DNA of 64,000 bases from Tetraselmis striata (Eukaryota > Chlorophyta > Chlorodendrophyceae > Chlorodendrales > Chlorodendraceae): assembly GCA_006384855.1 (NCBI GenBank), contig VCJN01001154.1, positions 1 to 64,000 of the forward strand, given 5' to 3'. Under the pieces are notes generated by a model. That model did no database searches. It was not told the DNA's origin and saw only the letters and a list, made by a program, of their open reading frames with translations. Shown piece by piece: positions 33,072 through 44,147 of the stretch (position 1 is the stretch's first letter; the number at the start of each line of letters is the position of its first letter). A program made the position numbers and the translations under genes.

Positions 33072-34200
33072 CTCCACCAAAATGGCCCTTTGCGCCAAAG
33101 CTAGCGATAGAGTCAACAGCACCGGTGATGTGAGCTGTCGAAGTGTTGGGGAGGATGTCTTGGAACAGCACACACCTTTACCGGCCGACCTGGACCCCCG
33201 TCACCTGTATGTGTCACACACCGTAGTACCGGTACCGGTCTGGACACACGGCGGGGATATTTAATACCCCGACGACGGGTGGCGGCGGCGTGTCGGCGGC
33301 GCGGCGGCGGTTGGAGGCATATATCGACATACTGTAAGTAAGAGGTACTCTTTTAGCTGAATCTACTAAGTAGATGTATCTACACTTAAACCGTATCTCT
33401 ACATCGAATGAGGATACTACTACGGAAACCAAACCCATTACTACGAATAATGAAATGATTCCGTGACTGCTCGTTGTAGCATCCCGATTGCCCCCGCGCC
33501 TTATATTGTGTACGCGTACTGATACTCGTACCAGGCGGTGGCAACGAAGTTTCAAGTAGAAAGGGGGCGGCGCAAGCACATTGCCGAAACGGTGCTTCGG
33601 CACCATTACAAGCTTTTTGGAGGGGTCATAGGGCCTAAGAGGCAGACCCGCGAATTTTAACCAAGTGAGGGGAGGGTTGGCCCGTGGCTGTCGGGGCGCG
33701 ACCCATATGGTGGGTGCGCCGCGACAAAGGAAAATGGGGACAGACAAGCCCTCTGGTGATTCTAAGCACACGACGAAGCAACATGCGGGAGCAGCGCTAC
33801 ACGGGATGGTTGCGTGGGGAACCGCACACGGCTGGTGCTGTCGTACGTACGGGTGTACAGTGTCGATGCAACTCCTCGAGGCGCTGCGGAATCGATGCAG
33901 CTCCTCGGGCGGTATGGCATACTAGCACCGGACATATTAGGACCTACCGTATTTGCGCCACACCGCGCCTACTAATCAGACGACAAGGAAAAGGAAACCC
34001 AAGTACTAGTAGTAGTCGTAAACATTTGAAGGGAGGGTGATGATGGGGGCGCAGGCACATTGCCAATCTATCTTGAGCGCCGGTCGCAGAACGGCGGTCG
34101 GGCGGAAGAGCAGCGACCGCCCACGAGAAGAACGGCTGGCTGCCGTAGTGCGGCGGGGCGTGCGAAGGGCGGGCAAAAAGGGGTGAGGGGGAGCGGACGA
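33072..34200. other. Upstream region of the bZIP-like gene and intergenic DNA
   Basis: Contains the 5' side of the bZIP-like gene, short CGGCGG runs at about 33280-33310, and two similar stretches (GGGGGCGGCGCAAGCACATT at about 33565 and GGGGGCGCAGGCACATTGCC at about 34043). No gene is supported. Confidence 0.4.
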
Positions 34201-34204
34201 TGAA

Positions 34205-36008
34205 GTATATAGTCAGCTCCAATAAGCGACGGCTCGATGGCGTCGACCAGTTGAGTGTCCGAGGGCTGCAAAAGCAACCTGGGCACAATGTGCGGAGGCG
34301 GCTCGATGGCGCCGACCTACTGCGTGCCCGGGCTGCGAAAGCGACCGGGGCACATGGTGCATCGGCGGTCCATTGGCGCCGACCTACTGCGTGCCAATGC
34401 CGTGACAGCCGCCCGGGCGCAGGATGCAATGCATATGGCGGCACGATGGGGCCGGCCAGCCGCATGTCCGGTCTGCGAAGGCGACCGGGGCACATGGTAC
34501 AGGGATGGCCTGACGGCGAAGACCACATGCGTGCCCGGGCCGCGGAAGCGACAGTGAGTGTCACATGGCCCTTTGGCCCTGTGGCGCCGATCGACTGCGT
34601 GCGCGCATGCCGCAGAAGCGACCGGGGCGCAGAGCAAAGTGACGGCATGTTGACGCCGACCAGCTGCGTGCGCATGCCGCGGAGGCGGCTGGGGGACATG
34701 GCGCAGGGATAGCCTGACGGCGTCGACAAGCTACATGTCCGGGTAGCAAACGCGGCCAAGGCACAAAGTGTACTGGCGGCAAGATGGCGCCGACCAGCAA
34801 CTGCGTGTCCGAGGCTGCGACAGCAATGGAGGCACATCGTGCAGCGGCGGCCCGTTGGCGCCGACCAGCTGCTCGGGCCCGAGCCGCGGAAGCGAATGGG
34901 ACACATGATGCAGTGAGGGTTCGTTGGCGCCGACCAGCTGCGTGCCTGGGTCTATGAAAGCAACCGAGGCACTTTATGCAGAGGCGGCCCGTTGGTGCCG
35001 ACCAAGTGAGTGCGCGGGCCGCGTAAGCGTCCGGGACACATGGTGAAGTGGCGTCATGTTGGCGCCGCCCGTTGCGTACGCAAGTCACGGAGGCGACGGG
35101 GCATAGCGTGCGAAGACAGCCTAACGGCGAAGACAGCCTAACGGCGCCGACCATATGCGTGCCCGGACCGCGGAAGCACCAGGGCATAGTGCAGTGACGG
35201 CCCGTTGGCGCCGACCATCTGCCTCCGCATGCCGCGGAAGCAAACGGGGTGGAGGGTGCAGTGACGGCGCGTTGGCGTTGACAAGCTGCGTGCGCATGCC
35301 GCAGAAGCGACCGGGGCACGGGGTGCAGTGACGGCCCGTTGGCGCCGACCAGCTGCGTATGCATGCCGTGGAAGCGACCGGGGCGCATGGCGCAGTGGTT
35401 GCGCGTTGGCGCCGACCAAATGCGTGCGCATGCCGCAGAGCCGAGCGACCCGTCAAACGCATGGACGGCTTGACGGCGCCGACCAGGTGCGTGCCCGGGC
35501 CGAGGAAGCGGCCAGGGCACATCATGGTGCATGGACGGCATGTTGGCGCCGACCAACTGCGTGCGCAAGCCGCGGAGGCTACCGGGGCGTAGAGTGCAGT
35601 GACGGCGCGTTGGCGCCAACTAACTCCGTGCACAGTAGGACACTTTGAAGGCGACCGCGGCATGTGGCGCAGGGACGGGCTGACGGCGCCGACCAGCTGT
35701 GTGCCCAGGACGTGGAAGCGACATGGGCGAAAGGTGCAATGGCGGCCTGATGGCGCTTGCCAACTGCTTGCCCGCCGAGGCTGCGACGGCAACCGAGACA
35801 CAGCGTGCAACGGCGGCTCTCTCGTTAGCGCCGACCAGCTGCTCGGGCCCGAGCCGCGGGAGCGACTGGGACACATGATGCTGTGGCGGGTCATTGGCGC
35901 CAAATAACCAGCTTCGTGCGCCGGCCGCGGAGGCGACCGGGGCGCATGGTGAAGGGACGGCCCGACGGCTCCGACTGGCGGGCACAACTCCCACGGCATG
36001 CAAGTACT
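34205..36008. repeat. 67-bp GC-rich minisatellite, about 27 diverged units
   Basis: A unit of about 67 bp repeats head to tail for 1.8 kb. Core words are GCGACCGGGGCACATGGTGC, GACGGCCCGTTGGCGCCGAC and CAGCTGCGTGCGCATGCCGC. Two neighbouring units start at 35304 and 35371. Units differ by many substitutions and occasional 1-2 base length changes. Because 67 is not a multiple of three, a reading frame passes through all three registers in three units, yet the minus strand stays open for up to 352 codons. The repeating peptides (LVGANGPSLH, RRQRAVTAP, WSAPTGRHC) are best seen as a by-product. Confidence 0.85.
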
Positions 36009-36283
36009 TGAAGGGCCGCCAATTCAGCGTTAGGAGCCGTCCGGGTCACGGTAATATCCGGCCACGGTCGACGCAGGTCCTCCCGCCCCCTCAGACGTCA
36101 TCGTGGGGTCACGTGAACGTTGAGCGACGCGGAATAGAGCGAGCCTAGCAGGTTTTAGGGATATCCGTGAGGGATGCCACGGAATCGGCGTCGACGGGTG
36201 CACGGCGCCGGATGCGCGACGAGGCGGCACTGAATTGGTGGCGGGTTCCGGGCGAGGGTGGTGGACTCACCGGCGGAAGTAAA

Positions 36284-36571
36284 GGAAAAGTAAAGCTCTC
36301 CCGCCCGGGTCATCGGCATAACCCGCGCCCAAACACTTGACCTCGTTCGCCAAATACAGTCTATGGTATAGCATATTCATTAGACCGTTGCGTCATTCGA
36401 ACCCCGAAGGGTTAATTCGTCAAGTAAGCAGTTAATTTAAATAACTTGAATGCATCATGAAACCATCAGTAGCGAACCAGAAAAGTAAACCAATTATTGC
36501 CCTACAACGACGAAGCCGAAAATCGATCCGGGGACCTCTTGTAGGACACCCCCGCTCTACCGGGCGGACAT
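36284..36571 (-). mobile_element. tRNA-derived SINE, diverged copy
   Basis: On the minus strand it reads GCCCGGTAGAGCGG (box A-like), a decayed box B region, then CCTTCGGGGTTCGAATGACG, GAACGAGGTCAAGTG and a CTTTACTTTTCCTTTAC tail. It aligns along its length with the SINE at 40317-40576. No target duplication was recognised. Confidence 0.6.
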
Positions 36572-36959
36572 ATATACAACCTTTTATTTTATGTTATTGT
36601 GTATACAATAAGGCATGTTGGCAGCGTACTGGCATGTGACGTTAACACTGTTGTGTAACATGTCATGCGCTATCTTTGGCATTATACCATATGAGTGCCA
36701 GTATTACGGAATGCTGATGTAACATTCTACGGGTACTTGTAACCGCACAACGGATACTGGCACGAGTGCGCGCATGTCACGCGCAAGAGTACTCGTACAT
36801 TGGCCTGCTGTTGTAGCGACTAATATACACAGCGAGGTGACAGCGAGGCCGAGTTGCGGGCAGTGCGGGCGAAGTTGCCCCAAGAGGGTTTCATACCGCT
36901 TCGTCACCCGTATGTCACATCCCATTCTCACATACAGGGACCCCGGCCGACGACCCTGT

Positions 36960-38256
36960 CCAGGATGGCGCCGTGCACCTCGGTGCTCCTATTAGCCATT
37001 ACCCCGGATGGTTGACCCGTGCGTTGGGGCGGCGCCGGGAGGCTCACGCCGCAATGTTGGAGCGCATCGCGACCTTTGGCACGTTAGGATACGGCTGTTA
37101 CCATGGGGCCATGCGGCTGCTGGTCGTATGCGCAGTGCGGCAGACCGGCTTCCTCAGCCGCATGATGCCGCATGGACCCTTTCTTGGAGGCCGTGGACGC
37201 CGCCAACATTTCGGGTGCGTTTTCGCTGCTTGGTTTGGACGCTTGCGACCAATCTTCGACCAGGCTTCGCGCCGAGGTGTCGTCCGTGGCTACGAGTGCT
37301 TTGCCATGGGCGCGCGAGACGCGCCGCGTATACAAGATTGTACGGGCCCTTACCAAAGCAAGCACGTTACCGCAAGCAGATGTGCAGCGCGCACGCGCCG
37401 CTTACGGGCACCTACGCCCACGAGATCTTCGAGTTACTTACGGTCGGTAATGCTACGACCACCGCTGCACCGGATCAGTCAGCTAGTACTACGGCCCGTA
37501 CGGGTACGAGCACTAGCGGAGGACTGCGCGTCACCACATCTCCTTCTACGGCCACTCGCCATGGAGTTGGTACTGGTGAGGCCGCCTCTGCAGCCCAACA
37601 ATCGTTTCCTATCGGTGGTACGAGTACTGCCAATACCGTTACTACATGCGCTTATGTAGCTCTCAAGATACCGGCGCCCCGCGAATTAGTGGCACCCCCT
37701 CCGACAGTGGCATCTCCTTCCCCGTCTACTAGAACCTTAGCCAGGCGGTACTACATCTCCGCCCTCGGGTACGGGTACGGGTACGGGTGCTGCATCCGAT
37801 GATCAACCCACGACGACCATGGTTGCCCAACGCCACCTCAGCCGTACGATTCGCTTGCGTGACTTCGTGCGTGGCCCTCGCTCTTGGCTTGCAACGTATG
37901 GGTGCCGCGGCCTCGCGCCTTGATACCCTGCGCTTGTTTAGCGCGTGCGGGCCGGACTCCCTATCGCTTTTCCAGTCGGATCACAAGTAAGCCCGCAAGA
38001 TTCCCCATGCTGCTTATTCGGCTGCCGCGGCGCGGGTGCTGGGCCTTCGCTTGCGCGGGGGTTCCACGCTTGTCACATGTCATGGCCCCACGTGTGGGAT
38101 TGAACCCTTACTTATGGCTTCACTCTTCAGATGGCTCGAACCGGAATGCCACGGATTTCGTCGTGGATCATCTGCCCATCTGCCCCGTTGCGAACTACAA
38201 GCACCGCATGCATAGTGGTTTCCTGATCGCCTTTTGAAGCTAGCTCATGTAAATAT
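36960..38256 (+). mobile_element. LINE relic with reverse-transcriptase thumb region and shared 3' tail
   Basis: The frame from 36973 reads LTRALGRRREAHAAMLERIA, then GCYHGAMRLLVVCAVRQTGF, as in the region just after the catalytic core of LINE reverse transcriptases. The reading then passes to other frames (MDPFLEAVDAANISGAFSLL; ETRRVYKIVRALTKAS), so frameshifts are present. From about 38130 the copy matches the start of the 17.4-kb LINE (GCGAACTACAAGCACCGCAT) and then jumps to the shared end GCTAGCTCATGTAAATAT, so most of the C-terminal domain is deleted. Same family as 17411-18195. Confidence 0.5.
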
Positions 38257-38288
38257 ATAAACCACGACCTCATCTAGCTGGGTGTTTC

Positions 38289-38603
38289 CTTCCCCAGTAC
38301 TTTCCGTGCATTCTCTTGACGCTCTCTATATATATACAATTATGTTTGCACGTTGTCAACTGTATTCTCGATGCAAATTGACATTGCGGGATGTATATGG
38401 AGATATTATACTATGTAATGCCCGTACAATGACGAAGCTGACATTCTACTGGCCTTTGTCCGACACTCCACGGTCACGCTCTTGGCAGTGGGCGTGCTGC
38501 TACAGGTCGCCTCGGCTTGACGACTAGTGCCGACGATAGCAGCAATACAGCTTTTTACTTCCCCAGTACTTTCCGTGCATTATCTGGACGCTCTCCCTGT
38601 CGT
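38289..38603 (+). repeat. Short direct repeat pair
   Basis: TTCCCCAGTACTTTCCGTGC followed by ATT..CT.GACGCTCTC occurs at about 38288-38325 and again at 38559-38597, 271 bases apart. The origin is unclear; it may mark the edges of a small insertion. Confidence 0.55.
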
Positions 38604-38659
38604 AACCATCATCACATAGCAATACATACAATACTATTTGTCGTAGCAGTGGTGGCAAC

Positions 38660-40024
38660 TACACCTACACACATGCACATAAGTTTGGGGTCCCTTTTCG
38701 GCAGTCTCAAGACTTCAGAAGGCTAGGGTACCTGAACGTAGGGTACATGAGATGAAACCCTGGAATCTCAGAGGGTTTTATAAAATCTGCATGACGAGTG
38801 GCTCAAACCGAAGCTTAAAGACCTTTGACTAGGGTGTCACGTTGCACTTGGTTCGTGGATGGGCGTCGCATGCAACAGCACAAAAACCAGGGTCGGTATC
38901 ACGCACACGCCGACGCGCGTGAATAGACAACCAAATGGCGGGATGGCCATGAACGCGTGAGGAAACACATTGGCGAGGGGCTCGGGTGCATTTGGTTGCG
39001 GTGCAGCCTGGTGGGCGGCTAGTACATGTCGCGTTGCGATACTGGCATGGCATCAGTGTCGGCCACGCTCAGCAACACCCCCTTGGCGTTTAAAACGCTA
39101 TAACTTCTCAGGCTTTGCTCAGAAAATTGTTTTAAAAATACCAAGCAATTGCTCGTTCAAATCTGCGTCGAAACCAACCTTCCAAAATTGAAAATTCGAT
39201 TTTTGGGGGCCCAGGAAAAAATCCCCAAAGATGATCATCCAAGTTGCCCATAACTGCCTCATGTGCCCACCCATGTCGGGCGCGTGGCTTTGCGCCAAGT
39301 GCGTGTCTAAGCCCCATACTCGGCTGTACGAGAGCGTTATGTGTGTGGATGACCACGGACCACCAACACCTCGCATGTGCCGCCTCCTAGCGATACACAC
39401 ATCTACCAGCCAAAGTGCCATTTTCCACAGCATATTTCTAGGAATTTCATATTAGTTAAAGTCCACGCCCCTGCCTACCGCGCCACCCCGCCCACGAAAC
39501 GGTGCAACTGGCATTCCACCACGCGCCCCCATAGTAGAGCATCGCCCTACGCCAAGGGGCCCATCGAGCGCCTCTACTCCTACGTGCGTTCGCCACAGAA
39601 AAAGCAGCATTTTCAGCCCAAAACTGCTCCCCATAGTGGCCAACTTGTCGTTGGGGTGTCACGTCGTGCCTATAGCGACATGCTTTCAGTGGCCTACACG
39701 CACGGTGTGTATTGTGCAACTTATGCCAAGGGGCGTATTCACCGAGTTTGGTGCGACGAGTGCCGCTTTTTCCATAGGTTTGGACGGTTGGCGCAACCCA
39801 CAATTTTCCGGCGCCAACGCATCATGCACTGATTTCGCGTTTTTAAAGGGCGCCCACAAATGGTCGTGTTGTCGCGCGGGTGGGTGTAAAGCGCGCGATA
39901 GGCGTTCGCCCGAACTATTCCCACTGCAGTTAGCATGTATGCACATGCAGCCGGCGTTATCCTCGCGCATGCATGCGCTTTGCGATCGAAAATGCAAAAC
40001 CCGGACTTATGTGGAGGGGTGCTA
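38660..40024 (+). mobile_element. 1.36-kb terminal-inverted-repeat element, copy 1
   Basis: This is the same element as 55344-56693 in opposite orientation, roughly 90% alike in the parts compared. The ends form an inverted repeat (CACATAAGTTTGGGG at the left; CCGGACTTATGTGGAGGGGT at the right). The interior has short open frames in both directions, including a Cys-containing peptide (CLMCPPMSGAWLCAKCVS) and YSDMLSVAYTHGV, but no recognisable transposase. A decayed or non-autonomous DNA transposon is the best reading; the superfamily is unknown. Confidence 0.6.
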
Positions 40025-40301
40025 TAACAATTATTGTGTTCTTTTAAAAAAATCAGCAGTTTTTTTTCAGCAGTTTCTTTTTCCTGCACCACAACTGCAC
40101 ACCACCACCTTGGTCATCCAGTCTCGACAGCTCAGACTCGCACATACTGACTGGCGGAGTTGGCGGCAGTCGCGATGGTTTCCGGGCTGGTGAGCCACAG
40201 GGCCCAGGATACGACGTTCCGGATGGGCCCGAAACGCCCTCGATGCAAATCTAGGACGTCGTCGAAGATTTCCACTCGATTTGTCCTGGATTTTCGATAG
40301 G

Positions 40302-40591
40302 ACCTTCCAAGATCGAAAACAAGGTACATCCCTTGTCCGCTCGGTAGAGCGGTCGTCTCGTGTACGAGAGGTACCGGGTTCGATTCCTGGCCGATGTATT
40401 TCGGCAATATCGGCCCGGCGTGTCCCGGGTTTCCTCGGTTGATGCATTAGCCCTTCGGGGTTCGAATGAGGCAATGGTCTATGGGCTATGCCAGACCTAC
40501 GACTGCAGTTGGCGCACGAGGTCAAGTGCTGGGGCGGCTTCGGCCGATGTCCCGGGGCGAACTTTACTTTACTTTTACCTTCCAAGATCGA
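40302..40591 (+). mobile_element. tRNA-derived SINE with perfect 15-bp target-site duplications
   Basis: The body 40317-40576 starts with a tRNA-like head carrying a box A (GCTCGGTAGAGCGG) and an exact box B (GGTTCGATTCC), the internal RNA polymerase III promoter. A body with CCTTCGGGGTTCGAATGAGG follows, then a CTTTACTTTACTTTTAC tail. The flanks 40302-40316 and 40577-40591 are identical (ACCTTCCAAGATCGA), the target duplication left by LINE machinery. The anticodon arm does not fold as a functional tRNA. The tail is not poly(A), so its LINE partner probably recognises a specific 3' sequence. Confidence 0.8.
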
Positions 40592-40630
40592 GCCTACGAC
40601 TTCCTAGATTGAATCTGCGTTCTAGCGACT

Positions 40631-40714
40631 AGCGGCTTTTCGAATACAGTTTTGCAGATAAGCGGCGAATCTGCTACGAGTGTATCCGTTCTATGTGTTC
40701 TACGAAAAGCCGCT
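40631..40714. repeat. 84-bp stretch with 12-bp inverted ends
   Basis: AGCGGCTTTTCG at 40631-40642 is the exact reverse complement of CGAAAAGCCGCT at 40703-40714. It starts 39 bases after the SINE. It is probably a tiny MITE-like remnant; no target duplication is evident. Confidence 0.45.
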
Positions 40715-41322
40715 TTTTTGGTATGTGCTTCTTATCATTGTATAACTGTGCAGGTATATTAATCCTAACTGCTTCAAGGTACGGCCGGACGCGCACATAC
40801 GTATCTTCGTAAGCAGGATTAGCACGCGAGGCCGCGAGAAGCTTCGCAGAAGCCGTATAATGTACCCCTGCATGTACCGTATTGTGAACTATTATATCTT
40901 ACATTAGGGCTGTACCGTATGGTTGGGGCGCTATTACCCGTACTCTTTGTATGAGCTAACAGCAGAATAAGGCGATATCGGAAATCACCAAAAAAAACTC
41001 TTTGTATTAATGCTTAAAAACACTCTTTATTGTTAAAATAAAACTCTTTGTACTCTTTGTGTTAATGCTAATAGCAGTGCTATGCGCAGCCGGGGCCCAG
41101 TAGTTATACTGGCAAAAAATACCAATATCAGTGTGAATTAACATTTAAAGTATCTGTATTTATAATAAAAACAGTTTACTGTTGTTTTACCTCCTGCCAT
41201 CTGTACTCGTACGCGGCGGACGGCAGGCGGGTAAGCATTAGGCCATCACAAATTAGTTAATCGTTTTGGGTGCCCCCTCCTTTTTTGAGCGCCTTTTCAT
41301 TTTCCTCCTGCTGTATCCACAG

Positions 41323-41680
41323 GTACTACAAAGTATTGTCAAAAGCACTGCAAAAGATGGAACTTGGCGGTTATATCATTGCTGGCGATGTCATGCAAGC
41401 ACAGATTGGCCGGCAAGCTATTGCCTCAGGCATTACCTGCACAAGAGAGGGCAATTATGAAGAAAAAACGCATATAAATTACAGTGTGGAAGTGAAAATC
41501 CCTTGCCCTCTCGGCCAAAGCCTACCATACTATGTTTGTTTAATGACAGATGCATGCTACTCTGTCACTCTCGCAGCTCTGCTGGGATCCGGCCCGTCTG
41601 CATGCTTGCCCATTTCAAAAATGCCGAAGAACCGCTTTAGACAGTCATCAAAGGGGGGGGGGGGGGGGGGGAGGTAGGCT
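41323..41680 (+). CDS. Possible exon of an unrecognised protein
   Basis: After a pyrimidine-rich acceptor (TGTATCCACAG, ending near 41322) the frame reads YYKVLSKALQKMELGGYIIA, GDVMQAQIGRQAIASGITCT and SVEVKIPCPLGQSLPYYVC, with natural amino-acid composition. It runs into a G run at about 41654-41671, which probably belongs to an intron. The family is unknown. Flanking exons were not located, so it could also be a gene fragment. Confidence 0.3.
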
Positions 41681-41880
41681 TCTGCAGCTGCGCCCATACC
41701 CCGCCGCTCTTTCGTTATTCTCAGGTGAGCTGCACGGCAACCGCGCGAGGTGCGCATGCTGCACGAAGTTGCGTCCCACCTTGTTCGTTGTATCGGCCAT
41801 GCACCCGACTTCCATAGACCCAAGCCAGGCAGTCGACTATATCGTTAAAGTGTGTCTTCTTCCTTGACAGACTATCAGGG

Positions 41881-42372
41881 TCACCGGCGTGCCGCGTGGG
41901 TAGGTGGCGGCTGCCAGATGTGACTACCGTCATCATACACAACATAGGGATCACCGGCGCCGGACGCGCCTATACGGGGAGGGTAACCGTAAGATAAAGC
42001 CCATTTCAAGCGTTTCCACCGCGTCGGAGAGGGTATCGTCGATAAACGCAGTGCAATCTTGCGCGGTGTCGGCGGTGTTGTTTGGGACGCTCGTGGCGAC
42101 AACATCGGCATCGTGAAGCGGTAGGGAGGCGGGGGCAAGACAACGCATGACAGTTCATCAACCTGCAAGCATGTCGGTGTCGGGCCAAACTCCGCCGCCT
42201 TCCCCCACGACGGCTTGAACTGATGCACGTTGTCGGAGCTGACGCTCACGCATACTGACAGAACGCTACCAATCAGTTTCAGGGGCATGGTGGGGTGGGT
42301 GTTGTGATGCCCAATGGCGGCCCCCGGCCAGGGTTCTGCGGGGGGCGTGCCGAGTCGAGCCTCTTCAACCAA
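41881..42372 (-). other. GC-rich open region, possibly coding
   Basis: The minus strand has a 163-codon open frame. Another minus frame reads NNTADTAQDCTAFIDDTLSD then AVETLEMGFIL, which looks protein-like. No family, splice pattern or signal supports a gene model. Confidence 0.2.
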
Positions 42373-42989
42373 CGTGGCGCCGCAAAGGATAGTGCACCCG
42401 CAGACGTGGGGTCAGGCGCAGCTGTACGAGTCGCGACGGCTTCTCCAGTACATTAAGTACTGTTTGGGATTTAGCATATTGTTTTGCTGATATCGGTCCC
42501 CCCCCCCCCCCCCCCCCTCTTTTTTCTGGGGGGGGGGGGGGAGGGGGAGGCAGCTAAAACGACACATCAACTTGTGAGGGCCTTGTAGGATAAGGTCTCT
42601 TTTCGGTACTGTATATATTCGTTACTTCTCACTTTCCCGCCGACAGACAGCACCTGACGTACTGCGTACCCCATCATTTAGACATCTATTCATACTTCCG
42701 AAAGCAGTGCTGCGCAGTGGTCAGGTAGTGGTGGTATGTTGACGCCGTGAAAAATTTAATATAAATAGCAAAGGATTAGTTAGATAGCAGCATAGGTGCA
42801 TTGATGTTAAAGTAGCTTCCAGCTTTCCACGATTGACAGTAGTGCGAAGACTGGTTAGTAGTAATCATGCTACTGCCCGGTCCTGCTCTCGCTTAAAAAG
42901 AATATATGGGGCTAATAGGAAGTTATGAAGCTCTCAATTCTATCCCCCCCCCCCCCCCTCTCCCGCCCTCTCTCTCTCTCTCTCTCTCC

Positions 42990-43033
<44 letters not shown>

Positions 43034-44147
43034 TTGCATATACACACCACATATGGCATCACAAATTCATAGCCATCAAGCACAAGAGATCAATGTAAGG
43101 CAGCATCAGCAAAGGTTTAACAAAGGCATGGATTATGACACATTGTGCCGCTGTCAGCCTCCACTGTCCGCATAAGTGTGGAATATAGCGTTGGCAGGCT
43201 TCGGATGGAAGGTACCTTGTAAAGTGGAGTCTGCCAAAGGGTACAGACTGATGGAATAGCTCATCTAGAACTGAGAGTCGGATTGCCGCAGCTCTCGAAC
43301 AATGATGAACTCATCAGCCCAAAGCGTTGAGCACCATTCAACGACTCCAGGTGCAATGGTGCCTCTCACAGACCACTTTCGACGAATTGCAAGCCACAAA
43401 GCACCTGATATTGTACCAGCAGGAACAACAACAAATCCATCAAGGTATCAGCATTTCCTCCGGAAGTATACATGCAGCGTATTCCCCAGATTCATTGTCC
43501 AGCGAATAATGAAATTTCTTTGATTTCAACGCATCACATGTGCATGTGAAAAACCTCTTGGAGGAGCATTGCAATCAGACATTCAAGTGCAGAATATGTA
43601 TATCTTTGCATGCTTGACCAAAAAGCTCCCGCTTGTTGCGTGGGAATGTTTCACTGACCTGCACCGAATTGCGATAAAGCTCCATTACCTCTGGCGGCTT
43701 TACTGTTGTCGCTTGCTGTGCGATATCATCACCTCTTTGGCAAAGTTCCTGGGGGTTGGTGTGCACAAAGGTCTCACAAAGATGAGTTCGATAATGAATT
43801 GTACTATTTATATAGTATATAGCATATATACTTATGTCATATATATCGACATACATCTGTCAGCCTGAAGAACATTGTGCAATGAGGCGATGTGACTTTG
43901 AGCGCACATCTCAATGATGACAGCTCTGACTTCAACCAATCAACGGAGGTACATTATTTATTGCATTTCATCGGGCGTTACCCTTTAGCAACCCTCAGGC
44001 CTCCGGGCTGGGCGCGTTAAACGATACCATACTGGAACACTACGAAATATCTATGTGTCGTAGTATTTTGCTAATGTGTAAAGTCAATGTACTCCAATTC
44101 AATGTATCCAAAAAATAAAGAGGCGTCCATTCTTGAAATTCTTCAGC
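42373..44147. other. Low-complexity-rich region without a supported gene
   Basis: Holds a C run (about 42499-42517) followed 12 bases later by a G run (about 42529-42541), which could fold back on each other; another C run (42944-42958); and a (CT)n microsatellite (about 42959-43028). Short frames at 43065-43175 and 43302-43523 are not supported by family or splice evidence. 43795-43860 is AT-rich. Confidence 0.5.
42944..43028. repeat. (CT)n microsatellite preceded by a C run
   Basis: A run of about 15 C, then about 70 bases of nearly pure CT dinucleotides with two interruptions. Confidence 0.9.

Noticed and set aside
33944-34906. A 320-codon minus-strand frame with Cys-rich repeats
   Set aside because: It mostly overlaps the minisatellite; the repeated Cys peptides change with the register of the repeat.
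34317-36003. Long minus-strand frames of 292-352 codons as a repetitive protein gene
   Set aside because: They coincide with the 67-bp minisatellite, rotate through three registers and have no start context, introns or TGTAA signal.
40330-40400. A functional tRNA gene (box A GCTCGGTAGAGCGG and box B GGTTCGATTCC)
   Set aside because: The anticodon arm does not form a proper 5-bp stem with a 7-base loop, the acceptor arm is missing, and the unit continues into a SINE body with target duplications.
42906-43175. 89-codon frame with a Ser-Leu run as a signal or membrane protein
   Set aside because: The Ser-Leu run is the translated CT microsatellite.
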